A stretch of 64,000 bases of DNA from Clostridia bacterium (lineage in GTDB: Bacteria > Bacillota > Clostridia > Oscillospirales > CAG-272). This document shows positions 22,845 through 31,324 of the stretch, in pieces. The notes under the pieces are model-generated. The model was not told where the DNA came from. It saw only the letters and a list, made by a program, of their open reading frames with translations, and ran no database searches. Each line of letters begins with the position of its first letter. Position 1 is the stretch's first letter. The position numbers and the translations under genes were made by a program. Location: NCBI GenBank assembly GCA_017621755.1, contig JAGASL010000025.1, forward strand, positions 1-64,000. The letters run 5' to 3'.

Positions 22845-24216
22845 GATCTACCCCCTCAAGCCCAAGTGTGCGGATCTTGTTGATCACAGCATCTACGTGC
22901 CGCTCGCAGGTGGCCATCGTTTCTGCCTCTACCATCACGCGTACCACAGGCTCGGTGCCGCTCTCGCGCAGTAGAATACGGCCACCGTCTCCCAGCTCAT
23001 GCCGTATCCGCTCCACCTCGGTTTGCACGGCGGTGTTTTCGCGCACGGCGCTTTTGTTGGTCACGCGAATGCTTTTCAGTACCTGTGGGTACATCTTGAC
23101 CGGTGCTGCCAGCCGGCTGAGCGGCTGCTTAGCGGAAATGACAGCTTCCATAATTTTAATAGCCGTTAAAATTCCATCACCGGTGGTGGCATATTTGCTG
23201 AGAATAATGTGCCCCGATTGCTCACCGCCGATACCGTTTCCGGTCTTTATCATGTTTTCATAAACGTACTTATCGCCTACCTTCGTTTGCACATAGGCAA
23301 TGCCGCTTTCATCCAATGCACGATAAAGCCCTAGGTTGGACATGACGGTGGTAACCACCGTGTTGTTTGGTAGCATGTCGTGCCGCTTCATTTCGGTAGC
23401 CAGCAAATACATAATGTGGTCACCGTTGACCACGTTGCCGTTTTCATCCACCGCCAGGCAGCGGTCGGCATCTCCATCAAAGGCAAAGCCAATGTCCAGG
23501 TGATTTTCCTGCACGAAGCGTGAAAGCACCTCAATGTGGGTAGAGCCGGCATGGCGATTGATGTTCAGCCCGTCTGGCGAGACATTGATGACGTGCGTTT
23601 TTGCTCCCAACGCATCAAACACGCTTTTGGCGATCATCCAAGCACTACCGTTGGCACAGTCAAGACCAATGTTGTACTGCTTGAAGGAATAGAGCGAAAG
23701 CGAGATCAGGTATCCGATGTAACGGTTTCGCCCTGCCGCGTAGTCCACGATCCGGCCGATCCTATCGCCGCTGGCAAAAGGAAGGTCGCTTTGACCGCTT
23801 GGCAAGGGATAGCAACCGTCCAGATAGGCCTCGATCTGTTCAAGCGTGCCATCGTCCATCTTCTCGCCGTGAGCATTGACCAGCTTGATACCGTTGTCCT
23901 GATAGGGGTTGTGGCTGGCCGAGATCATAATGCCGCCGTCAAAGCTCTCGCTTGCCGTGACGTAAGAGACACTCGGCGTGGTGGTTACGTGCAGCATGTA
24001 GGCGTCCGCCCCCGAGGCAGTCAGCCCTGCCACGATGGCATATTCCAGCATGTAGCTTGAGCGCCGCGTATCCTTGCCAATCACCATGCGAACGCGGCGT
24101 TTGCCGTTTTCGCTGTAATACCAGCCAAGAAATCGCCCGATTTTGTAGGCATGCTCAGAAGTTAGGGTAACGCCGGCTTCGCCACGAAAGCCGTCGGTTC
24201 CAAAGTACTTAGACAT
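22834..24216 (-). CDS. glmM: Phosphoglucosamine mutase GlmM
   Basis: 460 residues. It converts glucosamine-6-phosphate to glucosamine-1-phosphate. The phosphoserine loop is MISASHNPYQDNG with Ser101, the metal loop is AFDGDADRCLAVD, the sugar-binding loop is GGEQSGHII, and the phosphate-binding loop near the C-terminus is LRESGTEPVVRVMVE. The N-terminal KYFGTDGFRGEAGV is the standard opening. GGAGGAAC lies before the ATG, and a strong promoter is present at 24291-24319. It heads the glmM - acyltransferase - (ribozyme) glmS block. Confidence 0.96.
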   Translation of the reverse strand: MSKYFGTDGFRGEAGVTLTSEHAYKIGRFLGWYYSENGKRRVRMVIGKDTRRSSYMLEYAIVAGLTASGADAYMLHVTTTPSVSYVTASESFDGGIMISASHNPYQDNGIKLVNAHGEKMDDGTLEQIEAYLDGCYPLPSGQSDLPFASGDRIGRIVDYAAGRNRYIGYLISLSLYSFKQYNIGLDCANGSAWMIAKSVFDALGAKTHVINVSPDGLNINRHAGSTHIEVLSRFVQENHLDIGFAFDGDADRCLAVDENGNVVNGDHIMYLLATEMKRHDMLPNNTVVTTVMSNLGLYRALDESGIAYVQTKVGDKYVYENMIKTGNGIGGEQSGHIILSKYATTGDGILTAIKIMEAVISAKQPLSRLAAPVKMYPQVLKSIRVTNKSAVRENTAVQTEVERIRHELGDGGRILLRESGTEPVVRVMVEAETMATCERHVDAVINKIRTLGLEGVDHEK

Positions 24217-24290
24217 AGTTGTTCCTCCGTTTTGTTTTTTTAGAATGCACCCGGAAGCAGGCTATGCCGTCAGAAAAAGGTCCAATAAAT

Positions 24291-24319
24291 AGTATATCAC
24301 AAATATAAAAAAATGTCAA
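24291..24319 (-). promoter_or_regulatory. Promoter of the glmM operon
   Basis: On the minus strand a perfect TTGACA (24314-24319) and TATACT (24291-24296) with 17 bases between. Confidence 0.8.
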
Positions 24320-24337
24320 CAAAGCAGAAAAAGTTAC

Positions 24338-24371
24338 AAAACAGGCGGTACCCGCGGGTACCGCCTGTTTT
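24338..24371 (-). terminator. Terminator of the ylxM-ffh-rpsP-khpA operon
   Basis: A 16-bp perfect stem (24338-24353 with 24356-24371), minus-strand transcript ending in TTTTG. The loop is only two bases, so the innermost pairs probably open. Confidence 0.75.
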
Positions 24372-24373
24372 CT

Positions 24374-24607
24374 TTATCGGATCTCTACTGTAATTCGCTT
24401 ACCGCTGTTTGCTGCGGCTGCCTTCATAAGCGAACGAATCGCCTTTGCAATTTTGCCGTGGCGGCCGATCACCATGCCCATGTCGTCAGGGGCAACAGAG
24501 AGGGTCAGCTCAATGTTGTCGCCGTCTATCTGCTCGGTGACCGATACGCTTTCTGGCGTATCAACAATTGCGCGCGCGATGTCAGCAAGAATCTGCTTAT
24601 AATCCAT
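24374..24607 (-). CDS. khpA: KH-domain RNA-binding protein KhpA
   Basis: 77 residues, a single KH domain of the KhpA type. The RNA-binding loop is IGRHGKIAKAIRSLM, matching the GxxG pattern as GRHG. KhpA pairs with KhpB/Jag and regulates cell division and elongation in Gram-positive bacteria. As in other Firmicutes it follows rpsP. In many genomes rimM, trmD and rplS come next, but here the operon stops at a terminator. AGGCGGGG lies upstream of the ATG. Confidence 0.93.
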   Translation of the reverse strand: MDYKQILADIARAIVDTPESVSVTEQIDGDNIELTLSVAPDDMGMVIGRHGKIAKAIRSLMKAAAANSGKRITVEIR

Positions 24608-24657
24608 ATCGCTTCATCGGGGAATATCCCCGCCTTTCTGACGCGGCGCGTCGCTTT

Positions 24658-24900
24658 TTACTTCAGAATCTCAGACTTCTTGAGCAGGGCTCTTACCGTG
24701 TCAGTGGGCTGTGCACCCTTGCCGATCCAGGCAGTAGCCTTCTCAGCATCGATCTTTACCTCAGCAGGGTTGGTCATGGGATTGTAGTAACCAATCTCCT
24801 CGATGAATCTGCCGTCGCGGGCATATCTGCCATCAGCAACGACAACGCGGTAGAAGGGCGCCTTCTTTGCGCCGATTCTCTTCAGACGAATCTTAACCAT
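24658..24900 (-). CDS. rpsP: 30S ribosomal protein S16
   Basis: 80 residues, standard length. [20 protein letters not shown], then [20 protein letters not shown] and the C-terminal [18 protein letters not shown] are the conserved S16 sequence. It binds 16S rRNA early in 30S assembly. The ATG is preceded by GGAGGACAC. It lies between ffh and khpA in the same operon. Confidence 0.98.
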   Translation of the reverse strand: MVKIRLKRIGAKKAPFYRVVVADGRYARDGRFIEEIGYYNPMTNPAEVKIDAEKATAWIGKGAQPTDTVRALLKKSEILK

Positions 24901-24950
24901 TCTTTGTGTCCTCCAAATATGATAAAATAAATTATTTATAAAAATCCGGG

Positions 24951-26288
24951 TTAAAACGGAATTTTCATCTTTCCCTTGCCAAAGCCGCCTCTTTTTTCCA
25001 TAGAAGAGAACTGCTTCATCATTTTCTTGGTCTGCTCAAACTGGCGAAGCAGGCGGTTTACATCCTCAACCGAGGTGCCGGAGCCGGCTGCGATGCGCTT
25101 GCGGCGCGAGCCGTTGATCAGGTCGGGGTTGTTGCGCTCCTTCTGCGTCATCGAAAGAATGATCGCCTCGGTACGCGCCATCTGCTTTTCGTCTACGTTC
25201 ACGTCCTTCAAGGCGCCGGGCTTAACGCCGGGCATCATGGAAACCAGCTGCTCGATATTACCCATCTTGCGTAGCTGCTTGAACTGATCAAGAAAATCCT
25301 CTAAGGTGAAGGAAGCCTCGCGGATCTTTTTCTCCAGCTCGGCGGCGTTCTTTTCATCATAAGCCGCCTCGGCCTTTTCGATCAGCGAAAGAATATCACC
25401 CATGCCAAGAATACGGGATGCCAGCCGGTCGGGGTGGAATTGCTCGATCGCATCCAGCTTTTCGCCCGTGCCGATCAGCTTGATCGGCTTGCCGGTCACG
25501 TAGCGAACAGAGAGTGCCGCGCCACCGCGCGTATCGCCATCCATCTTGGTCAGCACCACGCCGGTAATGTCCAGCAGGTTGTTAAAGCTTTCGGCTACGT
25601 TAACGGCATCCTGGCCGAGCATGGCGTCAATGGTGAGCAGAATCTCGGTAGGGCTTACCGCTGCCTTGATCTTCTTTAACTCCTCCATCAACTCCTCATC
25701 GATGTGCAGGCGGCCTGCCGTATCGATGATCACCATGTCATGCGCGTTCTTTTTCGCGTGCTCAACACCCGCGCGGGCAATCTCTACCGGGCTGACCTTG
25801 TTGCCCATAGAAAAGACCGGAATGCCAAGCGACTCGCCAACCACCTCTAACTGCTGAATAGCGGCAGGACGGTATACGTCACAGGCGACCAGCAAGGGGC
25901 GCTTGCCCTTCTTTTTATACATCCCGGCGATCTTGCCGGCATGCGTGGTCTTACCCGCACCCTGTAGGCCTACCATCATAAATACGGTGGGCGGGGCGGG
26001 GGAGATCTCTAATTTTGGGCTGTCCGAGCCCATCAGCTTGATCAGCTCTTCGTTTACGATCTTAACGATCTGTTGGGCAGGCAACAGGCTCTCCAGCACC
26101 GTTTCGCCCACGGCACGCTCGGTCACACTCTTGACAAAATCGCGTACCACCTTATAGTTTACGTCCGCCTCTAGCAGTGCAAGCTTGATCTCGCGCATGC
26201 CCTCGCGCACGTCAGCCTCTGTCAGCTTTCCCTTGTTGCGAAATTTCTTAAAGGCATTGGCCAGCTTGTCAGTTAAGCTCTGAAACAA
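24951..26288 (-). CDS. ffh: Signal recognition particle protein Ffh
   Basis: 445 residues if translation begins at the TTG at 26288, giving the usual [13 protein letters not shown] opening; AGGAGG lies exactly nine bases before that TTG. An in-frame ATG at 26306 would overlap this ribosome site and add six odd residues. The N domain is followed by the GTPase G domain ([25 protein letters not shown]) and the methionine-rich M domain with [14 protein letters not shown]-like segment and the [13 protein letters not shown]-binding motif. It targets membrane proteins to the translocon together with FtsY. The start lies inside ylxM, so the two are coupled. Confidence 0.96.
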   Translation of the reverse strand: MFQSLTDKLANAFKKFRNKGKLTEADVREGMREIKLALLEADVNYKVVRDFVKSVTERAVGETVLESLLPAQQIVKIVNEELIKLMGSDSPKLEISPAPPTVFMMVGLQGAGKTTHAGKIAGMYKKKGKRPLLVACDVYRPAAIQQLEVVGESLGIPVFSMGNKVSPVEIARAGVEHAKKNAHDMVIIDTAGRLHIDEELMEELKKIKAAVSPTEILLTIDAMLGQDAVNVAESFNNLLDITGVVLTKMDGDTRGGAALSVRYVTGKPIKLIGTGEKLDAIEQFHPDRLASRILGMGDILSLIEKAEAAYDEKNAAELEKKIREASFTLEDFLDQFKQLRKMGNIEQLVSMMPGVKPGALKDVNVDEKQMARTEAIILSMTQKERNNPDLINGSRRKRIAAGSGTSVEDVNRLLRQFEQTKKMMKQFSSMEKRGGFGKGKMKIPF

Positions 26289-26661
26289 TACCGGTATCCT
26301 CCTCATCGGTTTCTGATAGGATCAGCGAGGCGCAGCGCCGTGCCTCCTCTGCCAGCGCGCGCGCGGCAGGCTCGCTTTCCGCTCCTATGCGCGCGGCCAG
26401 CGCGCGCAGCTTGCCGGCCGTGTCCTTCAGCGCAAAGAACTGCGCCGCCAGGCCGAGCTGCTTTTCTAAAAAGCGAAGCTCCTCTTCGCCCTTTTTGATG
26501 GCGTGTCGCACCCCCTGGCGAGAGATGCCGGCGCTTTCAGCAATCTCGGCAAGCGAAAGATCCTCGCCGTAATACATCGAAAGCAGTGAGCGCGTATGCT
26601 CGGAAAGAACATCGCCGTAGAAATCCAGCAGAAAACCAACGGTCATATCCTTCTCAAACAT
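26269..26661 (-). CDS. ylxM: YlxM-family DNA-binding regulator of ffh
   Basis: 130 residues. The ATG at 26661 follows AAGGAG; the frame upstream lacks a site. The N-terminal half is a sigma-70 region-4-like helix-turn-helix (FLLDFYGDVLSEHTRSLLSMYYGEDLSLAEIAESAGISRQGVRHAI), the rest is a coiled helix. YlxM sits just before ffh in most Firmicutes and is thought to affect SRP function. It ends inside the ffh ribosome-binding region. A strong promoter with a palindrome just downstream drives the operon. Confidence 0.93.
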   Translation of the reverse strand: MFEKDMTVGFLLDFYGDVLSEHTRSLLSMYYGEDLSLAEIAESAGISRQGVRHAIKKGEEELRFLEKQLGLAAQFFALKDTAGKLRALAARIGAESEPAARALAEEARRCASLILSETDEEDTGIVSELN

Positions 26662-26678
26662 GGTGCCTCTCCTTGGGG

Positions 26679-26699
26679 TGTAAAGCAAATTACTTTACA
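26679..26699. promoter_or_regulatory. Inverted-repeat operator candidate before ylxM
   Basis: Perfect arms TGTAAAG (26679-26685) and CTTTACA (26693-26699) with a seven-base centre, placed directly downstream of the -10 box at 26700-26705. Its position suggests a repressor site or an RNA hairpin at the very 5' end of the transcript. Confidence 0.55.
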
Positions 26700-26728
26700 A
26701 GTATACCATGATTCTCGTTGCCTGTCAA
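26700..26728 (-). promoter_or_regulatory. Promoter of ylxM-ffh-rpsP-khpA
   Basis: On the minus strand a perfect TTGACA (26723-26728) and TATACT (26700-26705) with 17 bases between. Confidence 0.85.
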
Positions 26729-26778
26729 GGGTTTTTCGATAAAAAATAAAAAAACTTCAAAAATTTTTCAAAAAACCC

Positions 26779-26807
26779 TTGCTATTTTGTGCCGAATATG
26801 TTATGAT
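26779..26807 (+). promoter_or_regulatory. Promoter of rpsT
   Basis: TTGCTA at 26779-26784 and TATGAT at 26802-26807 with a 17-base spacer. About 70 bases of leader follow, long enough for ribosomal-protein autoregulation, though no definite structure is recognised. Confidence 0.7.
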
Positions 26808-26887
26808 ATACAGGTGATAAAAATACGCCACACGCACTTCCTCTCAGGTGCAAGGGGCGAACCTAATATGTTATAGGAGGTTTTGAC

Positions 26888-27151
26888 ATGCCGAATATCA
26901 AGTCCGCGAAGAAGCGCGTAAAGGTTATCAAGGTAAAGACTCTGCAGAACCAGATGTTCCGTTCTCAGATGCGTACCATGATTAAGAAGTACGATGCAGC
27001 GCTGGAATCCGGTGATAAGGAAATGGCAATGGCTGCTTACAAGGTTGCTGTTAAGAAGATCGACCAGGCAGTTGGCCGTGGTATTCTTCATAAGAATGCC
27101 GCCGCTCGTAAAAAGAGCCAGTTCACCGTAAAGCTGAACAAGATGGCGTAA
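26888..27151 (+). CDS. rpsT: 30S ribosomal protein S20
   Basis: 87 residues. MPNIKSAKKRVKVIKVKTLQNQ, the helical, lysine-rich body, and the C-terminal GRGILHKNAAARKKSQFTVKLN are characteristic of S20, which binds 16S rRNA. TAGGAGG precedes the start. It is a single-gene unit with its own promoter and terminator, divergent from ylxM. Confidence 0.97.
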   Translation: MPNIKSAKKRVKVIKVKTLQNQMFRSQMRTMIKKYDAALESGDKEMAMAAYKVAVKKIDQAVGRGILHKNAAARKKSQFTVKLNKMA

Positions 27152-27160
27152 GTCAAACAA

Positions 27161-27190
27161 AAACCGAGAAGAAGCGCTTCTCGGTTTTTC
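27161..27190 (+). terminator. Terminator of rpsT
   Basis: Stem ACCGAGAAG (27163-27171) and CTTCTCGGT (27177-27185) followed by TTTTTC. Confidence 0.85.
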
Positions 27191-27292
27191 TTTTATGCTG
27201 ACGGTTTTTACATGTTTTTTGACGAAAAAAGCATATCCATTTCTTTTTATTTGTGCTATAATACGGGTATCAAGAAAAGAAAGGTAGCAATT

Positions 27293-28585
27293 ATGACACA
27301 GCTACATAACCGTTTTCCGAATAGAGTGTATACGATCACCGATTTTGGCGCCCGCTGCTGCGACCGGCCGCAGACAGCAGAAATTCAAGCGGCACTTGAC
27401 CGCTGCTTTCTTGATGGTGGCGGCCGCGTTGTGATTCCTGCCGGCATCTTTTTGACCGGTGGCCTGCGCCTGCGCTCTAACACCGTTTTGTACTTAGAGG
27501 CGGGTGCTATCCTGAAGGGCAGCCGCGACTCCGAGGATTATACCGGCTATATTCACGATGAGATCGAGCCGATCAACGAGCCGGATGACGGTACGGTCGG
27601 TCGTTCTGTCTATCCCTTCAGCCGGTGGAACAACGCCATCATTCGCGTCATCGATGCCAAAAACGTAGCTATCGTGGGCGAGAGGGGCTCATATATTGAC
27701 GGCAGCAACTGCTTTGACGTGCAAGGTGAGGAGGAGTACCGCGGCCCGCACGCGATCAACATCCAGCGCAGCGAGGATATCCTGCTGGAGGGGTATACCA
27801 TCGTGGATAGCGGCAACTGGGCACACGCCATCTTCATCACCAACCACATCGTGGCGCGTGAGTTGACCGTGTATGGCGGGCACGATGGCTTTGACGTGCG
27901 CACGTGCGATGACGTATTGATCGAGGGCTGCCAATTCTACACCGGTGATGATTGCATTGCCGGCTTTGATAACTGCGACGTGGTGATCCGTGATTGCATT
28001 CTCAATTCCTCCTGCAGCGCCCTCCGCTTTGGTGGCAATCACGTGCTGGTGGAAGGCTGCCATGCCTATGCTCCCGGGCTGTACGGCTTCCGCGGTAATC
28101 TTTCACCTGAAAAGAAGATGGCTGGTGCCGTAACGGATGAGTCCTGCCGCCACAATATGCACAATGTATTCCTTTACTATTGCGACAATCGCGCTGTGAT
28201 CCGCAAAACGCCGGGCGATATTCTCATTCGCCATTGCACGTTTGAAAATGCGGATACGCTTTTTCGGTTGCCGTGGGGGCATAAGTGGTGCTGTAACCGT
28301 TCTCTTGCCACGATCCGGTTTGAAGATTGCCGTGTCAGCGGCTTATGTGAGCCGATTACGATCGACGGCTGCGCCGAGGAGCCTCTGACGCTGGAGCTGG
28401 AAAACGTAGAGATTGGCGCGCGAGAGGGCTTTGAAGACGTGGCTGTGATCGACACGTGCCATCACGAAAGGATCGCCCTGCACGGCGTAACGCTCAAGGG
28501 CTATCACGCGCCCACCCTGCTTGCCAAAACGCAGGGGCAGATCGATATTTGCAACAGTACAGACATTATTATAAAAGAAGGATAA
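27293..28585 (+). CDS. GH28-like right-handed beta-helix glycosidase
   Basis: 430 residues from the ATG at 27293, placed after AAAGGTAG; no signal peptide, so intracellular. The N-terminus (FPNRVYTITDFGARCCDRPQTAEIQAAL) is the classical opening of polygalacturonase-like proteins, followed by GGGRVVIPAGIFLTGGLRLRSNTVLYLEAGA. The GH28 core is visible as GHDGFDVRTCDDVLIEGC and YTGDDCIAGFDNCD, the latter with the paired Asp residues of the active site. The RIK and GHG segments of typical polygalacturonases are not obvious, so the exact reaction is open. The MFS transporter follows 10 bases later, suggesting uptake of the substrate. Confidence 0.8.
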   Translation: MTQLHNRFPNRVYTITDFGARCCDRPQTAEIQAALDRCFLDGGGRVVIPAGIFLTGGLRLRSNTVLYLEAGAILKGSRDSEDYTGYIHDEIEPINEPDDGTVGRSVYPFSRWNNAIIRVIDAKNVAIVGERGSYIDGSNCFDVQGEEEYRGPHAINIQRSEDILLEGYTIVDSGNWAHAIFITNHIVARELTVYGGHDGFDVRTCDDVLIEGCQFYTGDDCIAGFDNCDVVIRDCILNSSCSALRFGGNHVLVEGCHAYAPGLYGFRGNLSPEKKMAGAVTDESCRHNMHNVFLYYCDNRAVIRKTPGDILIRHCTFENADTLFRLPWGHKWCCNRSLATIRFEDCRVSGLCEPITIDGCAEEPLTLELENVEIGAREGFEDVAVIDTCHHERIALHGVTLKGYHAPTLLAKTQGQIDICNSTDIIIKEG

Positions 28586-28595
28586 CGATATTCCC

Positions 28596-29840
28596 ATGAA
28601 AAGCTATGCTCGCTTAAAATACGCCTGCTATATGACCAACGTGTCGCAGGCACTCGTATGTAATTTGTCCCCGCTTTTGTTCATCACCTTCCGCACCATG
28701 TACGGCATCTCCTATTCCTTGCTCGGCCTCTTGGTGCTGATCGGCTTTTTCACCCAGCTGCTGATCGATCTTGTCTTCTCCTTCTTCTCGCACAAGTTTA
28801 ATATTCCGCTGGCGGTAAAGCTTACGCCGGTGCTCACGGCGGTTGGTCTTTTCGTGTATGCTTGCTTTCCCTTTGTTTTTTCCGACCACGTGTATCTTGG
28901 CCTTGTTATCGGCACGCTGATCTTTTCTGCCTCCGGCGGTCTTGCCGAGGTACTGATCAGCCCTACCATTGCCGCCATTCCCAGTGAGAACCCGGAGCGG
29001 GAGATGAGCAAGCTGCACTCCATTTACGCCTGGGGCGTGGTGTTTGTGATCATCTCTGCCACGCTGCTGCTCCTTTGGTGGGGCAATATTCATTGGCAAT
29101 GGATCGCCCTGCTGTTCACGCTGGTGCCGCTGTTTGCCTGCCTGCTGTTTGCCGGGGTAGAGATCCCGCATATGGATACGCCCGAAAAAACGTCCGGCGC
29201 GCTGAGCCTGTTAAAGAACAGTGGGCTGTGGCTCTGCTTTTTTGCCATTTTTCTTGGCGGCGCGGCCGAATGCACCATGGCGCAATGGTGCTCTGGTTAT
29301 TTAGAGCAGGCCATTGGTCTGCCTAAGGTATGGGGCGATGTGTTTGGCGCAGCCCTCTTCGGTCTGACGCTGGGGCTTGGCCGTACCCTGTATTCCAAAA
29401 TCGGCAAGAATATCGCCCGCGTGCTGTTCTTTGGCGCGATCGGCGCCACGCTGTGCTATCTCCTGGCCGCGCTTTCGCCGTGGCCGATCCTTGGTCTTGC
29501 TGCCTGCGCCTTTACCGGCTTTTGCGTATCCATGCTGTGGCCCGGTAGCCTGATCGTAGGCTCTGACCGGTTCCCGCAGGGCGGCGTGTTCATCTTTGCC
29601 ATGATGGCCGCCGGCGGCGATATGGGCGCCTCGGTCGGCCCGCAGCTGGTCGGCCTCGTGACCGATGCGATCGCCTCCTCCGCGTGGGGAAGCACGCTTG
29701 CGGCGCAAATGGCGCTGGCACCTGATCAGCTGGGTATGAAGGCCGGCATGCTGCTCGGCGCGATCTTCCCCTTGATCGCGATCTTCGTGTATGCCGTCAT
29801 ATGGCGCGCAAGAAGGAAAACCGTAAACAACGAAGCATAA
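28596..29840 (+). CDS. MFS transporter
   Basis: 414 residues with about twelve hydrophobic helices. The N-terminal half begins YARLKYACYMTNVSQALVCNLSPLLF and includes the loop after helix 2, FSHKFNIPLAVKL. The second half starts near residue 205 with KNSGLWLCFFAIFLGGAAECTMAQW, and the pore-lining helices contain GRTLYSKIGKNIARV. It lies 10 bases after the GH28-like gene and ends at a terminator shared with rhaA. It most likely imports galacturonide or rhamnose-type sugars; the cargo is inferred from neighbours. Confidence 0.88.
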   Translation: MKSYARLKYACYMTNVSQALVCNLSPLLFITFRTMYGISYSLLGLLVLIGFFTQLLIDLVFSFFSHKFNIPLAVKLTPVLTAVGLFVYACFPFVFSDHVYLGLVIGTLIFSASGGLAEVLISPTIAAIPSENPEREMSKLHSIYAWGVVFVIISATLLLLWWGNIHWQWIALLFTLVPLFACLLFAGVEIPHMDTPEKTSGALSLLKNSGLWLCFFAIFLGGAAECTMAQWCSGYLEQAIGLPKVWGDVFGAALFGLTLGLGRTLYSKIGKNIARVLFFGAIGATLCYLLAALSPWPILGLAACAFTGFCVSMLWPGSLIVGSDRFPQGGVFIFAMMAAGGDMGASVGPQLVGLVTDAIASSAWGSTLAAQMALAPDQLGMKAGMLLGAIFPLIAIFVYAVIWRARRKTVNNEA

Positions 29841-29841
29841 G

Positions 29842-29880
29842 AAAAGAAGCGCACGGCCTAATCCGTGCGCTTCTTTTTAT
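29842..29880. terminator. Terminator between MFS gene and rhaA
   Basis: A 15-bp stem (29842-29856 with 29863-29877), T-rich on both strands; serves both convergent genes. Confidence 0.85.
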
Positions 29881-29887
29881 GATAAGA

Positions 29888-31132
29888 TTACTTTCTAAGC
29901 GAAAGAACTTCCTTTTCGTAGGTGCGGACCTCTTCGTACCAGGAGGCATCAGCCGGAACACCCTGGCTCTCGCAGTAGGACTCCCAAATGTCGCCAAAGG
30001 GCAGGGTCTTGCACTCCTCCTGCAGCATCATCATCTCGGTAAAGTTGCCGCTATCCTGCAGCGCCTTCAGCTTGGCGTGCGGCATCAGCAGTGCGTTCAG
30101 CAGCGCCTTCTCCATGTTGCGGGTACCGATGACCCAAGCGGCCACACGGTTGATCGAGGCATCAAAATAGTCAAGGCCGATCAGCACCTTGTCCAGCGCG
30201 TCACAGCGAACGATCTCGGTAGCGATCTCCTTCAGCTCGTCATCCAGCAGAACAACGTGGTCAGAGTCCCAGCGTACCGGGTGGGTAACGTGCAGCGGCA
30301 CCTTGTCAAAGAAGGTAAGCAGGGCAGGGATCTTGTCGCTGACAACCTCGGTCGGGTGGTAGTGGCCATTGTCCAGCAGGTTGTAAACACCGGGGTGGCT
30401 TGCAGCATAGGACATGTAGAACTCGTTCGAGCCGGTGGTGTAGGACTCTACGCCAATGCCGAACACCTTGCTTTCTACACAGTCGATCACGCCGTCCAGC
30501 TTTTCAGCAAAGATCTCATCCAGCGCGGCAGCCAGGCGCACGCGCGGGCCAAGGCGGTCTGCCGGGATGTGCTTGTAGCCATCTGGGATCCATACGTTGT
30601 TCAGCACAGGCTCGCCCAGCTCCTTCGCGATGTAGGCAGCAATGCGGCGGCAGGCGATGCAATGGTCGATCCAAAAACGGCGCACCTCCTCATCAGGCGA
30701 GGAAAGGGTCAGGCCGTCCTTAACCATCGGGTGGCTGAAGCAGGTAGGGTTAAAGTCGATGCCGTAGCCACGCTCCTTGGCGTAGGCGATCCAGGCATCA
30801 AAATGCTCGGGCAGCAGCTTGTCGCGATCTACGCGCTCGCCGGTGAAGATGGCGTAGGAGGCGTGCAGGTTGATACGCTTTTTGCCAGGGATCAGAGAGG
30901 CAGCCTTATCAAAATCGGCCATCAGCTCAGCAGGGGTGCGTGCCTTGCCGGGGTAGTTACCGGTGGTCTGAATACCGCCGGAAAGCGCCTCGCCGCTGTT
31001 TTCAAAGCCGGTTACGTCATCGCCCTGCCAGCAGTGAATGCTGATTGCCTTGCCGGCCAGCAGCGCCAGCGCACGGTCTACGTCAACACCAAGGGCGGCA
31101 TATTTTGCCTTTGCACTTTCAAAACGTGTCAT
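29888..31132 (-). CDS. rhaA: L-rhamnose isomerase
   Basis: 414 residues, normal RhaA length. It converts L-rhamnose to L-rhamnulose with Mn/Zn at the top of a TIM barrel. Diagnostic segments are ISIHCWQGDDVTGFE at the start, GIDFNPTCFSHPMVKDGLTLSSPD, the metal-binding PVLNNVWIPDG and VESKVFGIGVESYTTGS, HPGVYNLLDNGHYHPTEVVSDKI, and HVTHPVRWDSDHVVLL. The start follows AAGGAGAC. A 19-bp palindrome overlaps its -35 box. It is monocistronic here, with no RhaB or RhaD-type gene alongside. Confidence 0.97.
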   Translation of the reverse strand: MTRFESAKAKYAALGVDVDRALALLAGKAISIHCWQGDDVTGFENSGEALSGGIQTTGNYPGKARTPAELMADFDKAASLIPGKKRINLHASYAIFTGERVDRDKLLPEHFDAWIAYAKERGYGIDFNPTCFSHPMVKDGLTLSSPDEEVRRFWIDHCIACRRIAAYIAKELGEPVLNNVWIPDGYKHIPADRLGPRVRLAAALDEIFAEKLDGVIDCVESKVFGIGVESYTTGSNEFYMSYAASHPGVYNLLDNGHYHPTEVVSDKIPALLTFFDKVPLHVTHPVRWDSDHVVLLDDELKEIATEIVRCDALDKVLIGLDYFDASINRVAAWVIGTRNMEKALLNALLMPHAKLKALQDSGNFTEMMMLQEECKTLPFGDIWESYCESQGVPADASWYEEVRTYEKEVLSLRK

Positions 31133-31172
31133 AATAGTCTCCTTTAATGGAATGTTTTCTTTTTTCCCTTAT

Positions 31173-31201
31173 ATTATAGCAGTTGACTGATTATCTGTCA
31201 A
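31173..31201 (-). promoter_or_regulatory. Promoter of rhaA
   Basis: On the minus strand TTGACA (31196-31201) and TATAAT (31173-31178) with a 17-base spacer, a perfect consensus promoter that would need repression when rhamnose is absent. Confidence 0.85.
31183..31201. promoter_or_regulatory. 19-bp palindromic operator candidate of rhaA
   Basis: TTGAC-GAT and ATC-GTCAA arms are symmetrical around a central T, with one unmatched base in each arm: TTGACtGATtATCtGTCAA. It covers the -35 box and spacer. The arrangement fits a sugar-responsive repressor of the LacI or DeoR type; the regulator is not in the window. Confidence 0.65.
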
Positions 31202-31263
31202 TGCCCCAGGTCATTTTATTTTTTATAGGTAAACAGATTCCATCATTTTCCACGGCAAAGGAA

Positions 31264-31292
31264 TTGACAAGTTAAGAAAAATATGCTACAAT
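31264..31292 (+). promoter_or_regulatory. Promoter of the TerB-BrxD-BrxHI operon
   Basis: Perfect TTGACA at 31264-31269 and TACAAT at 31287-31292 with a 17-base spacer, 33 bases before the TerB gene. There is no obvious operator, suggesting constant expression. Confidence 0.8.
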
Positions 31293-31324
31293 AATTTGAT
31301 ACAACATTGAAAGGGGGATGCGGT

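Noticed and set aside
29801-31147. Long plus-strand reading frame (448 codons) over rhaA.
   Set aside because: It mirrors the rhaA coding strand, lacks a ribosome site and has no recognisable motifs; rhaA on the other strand is certain.
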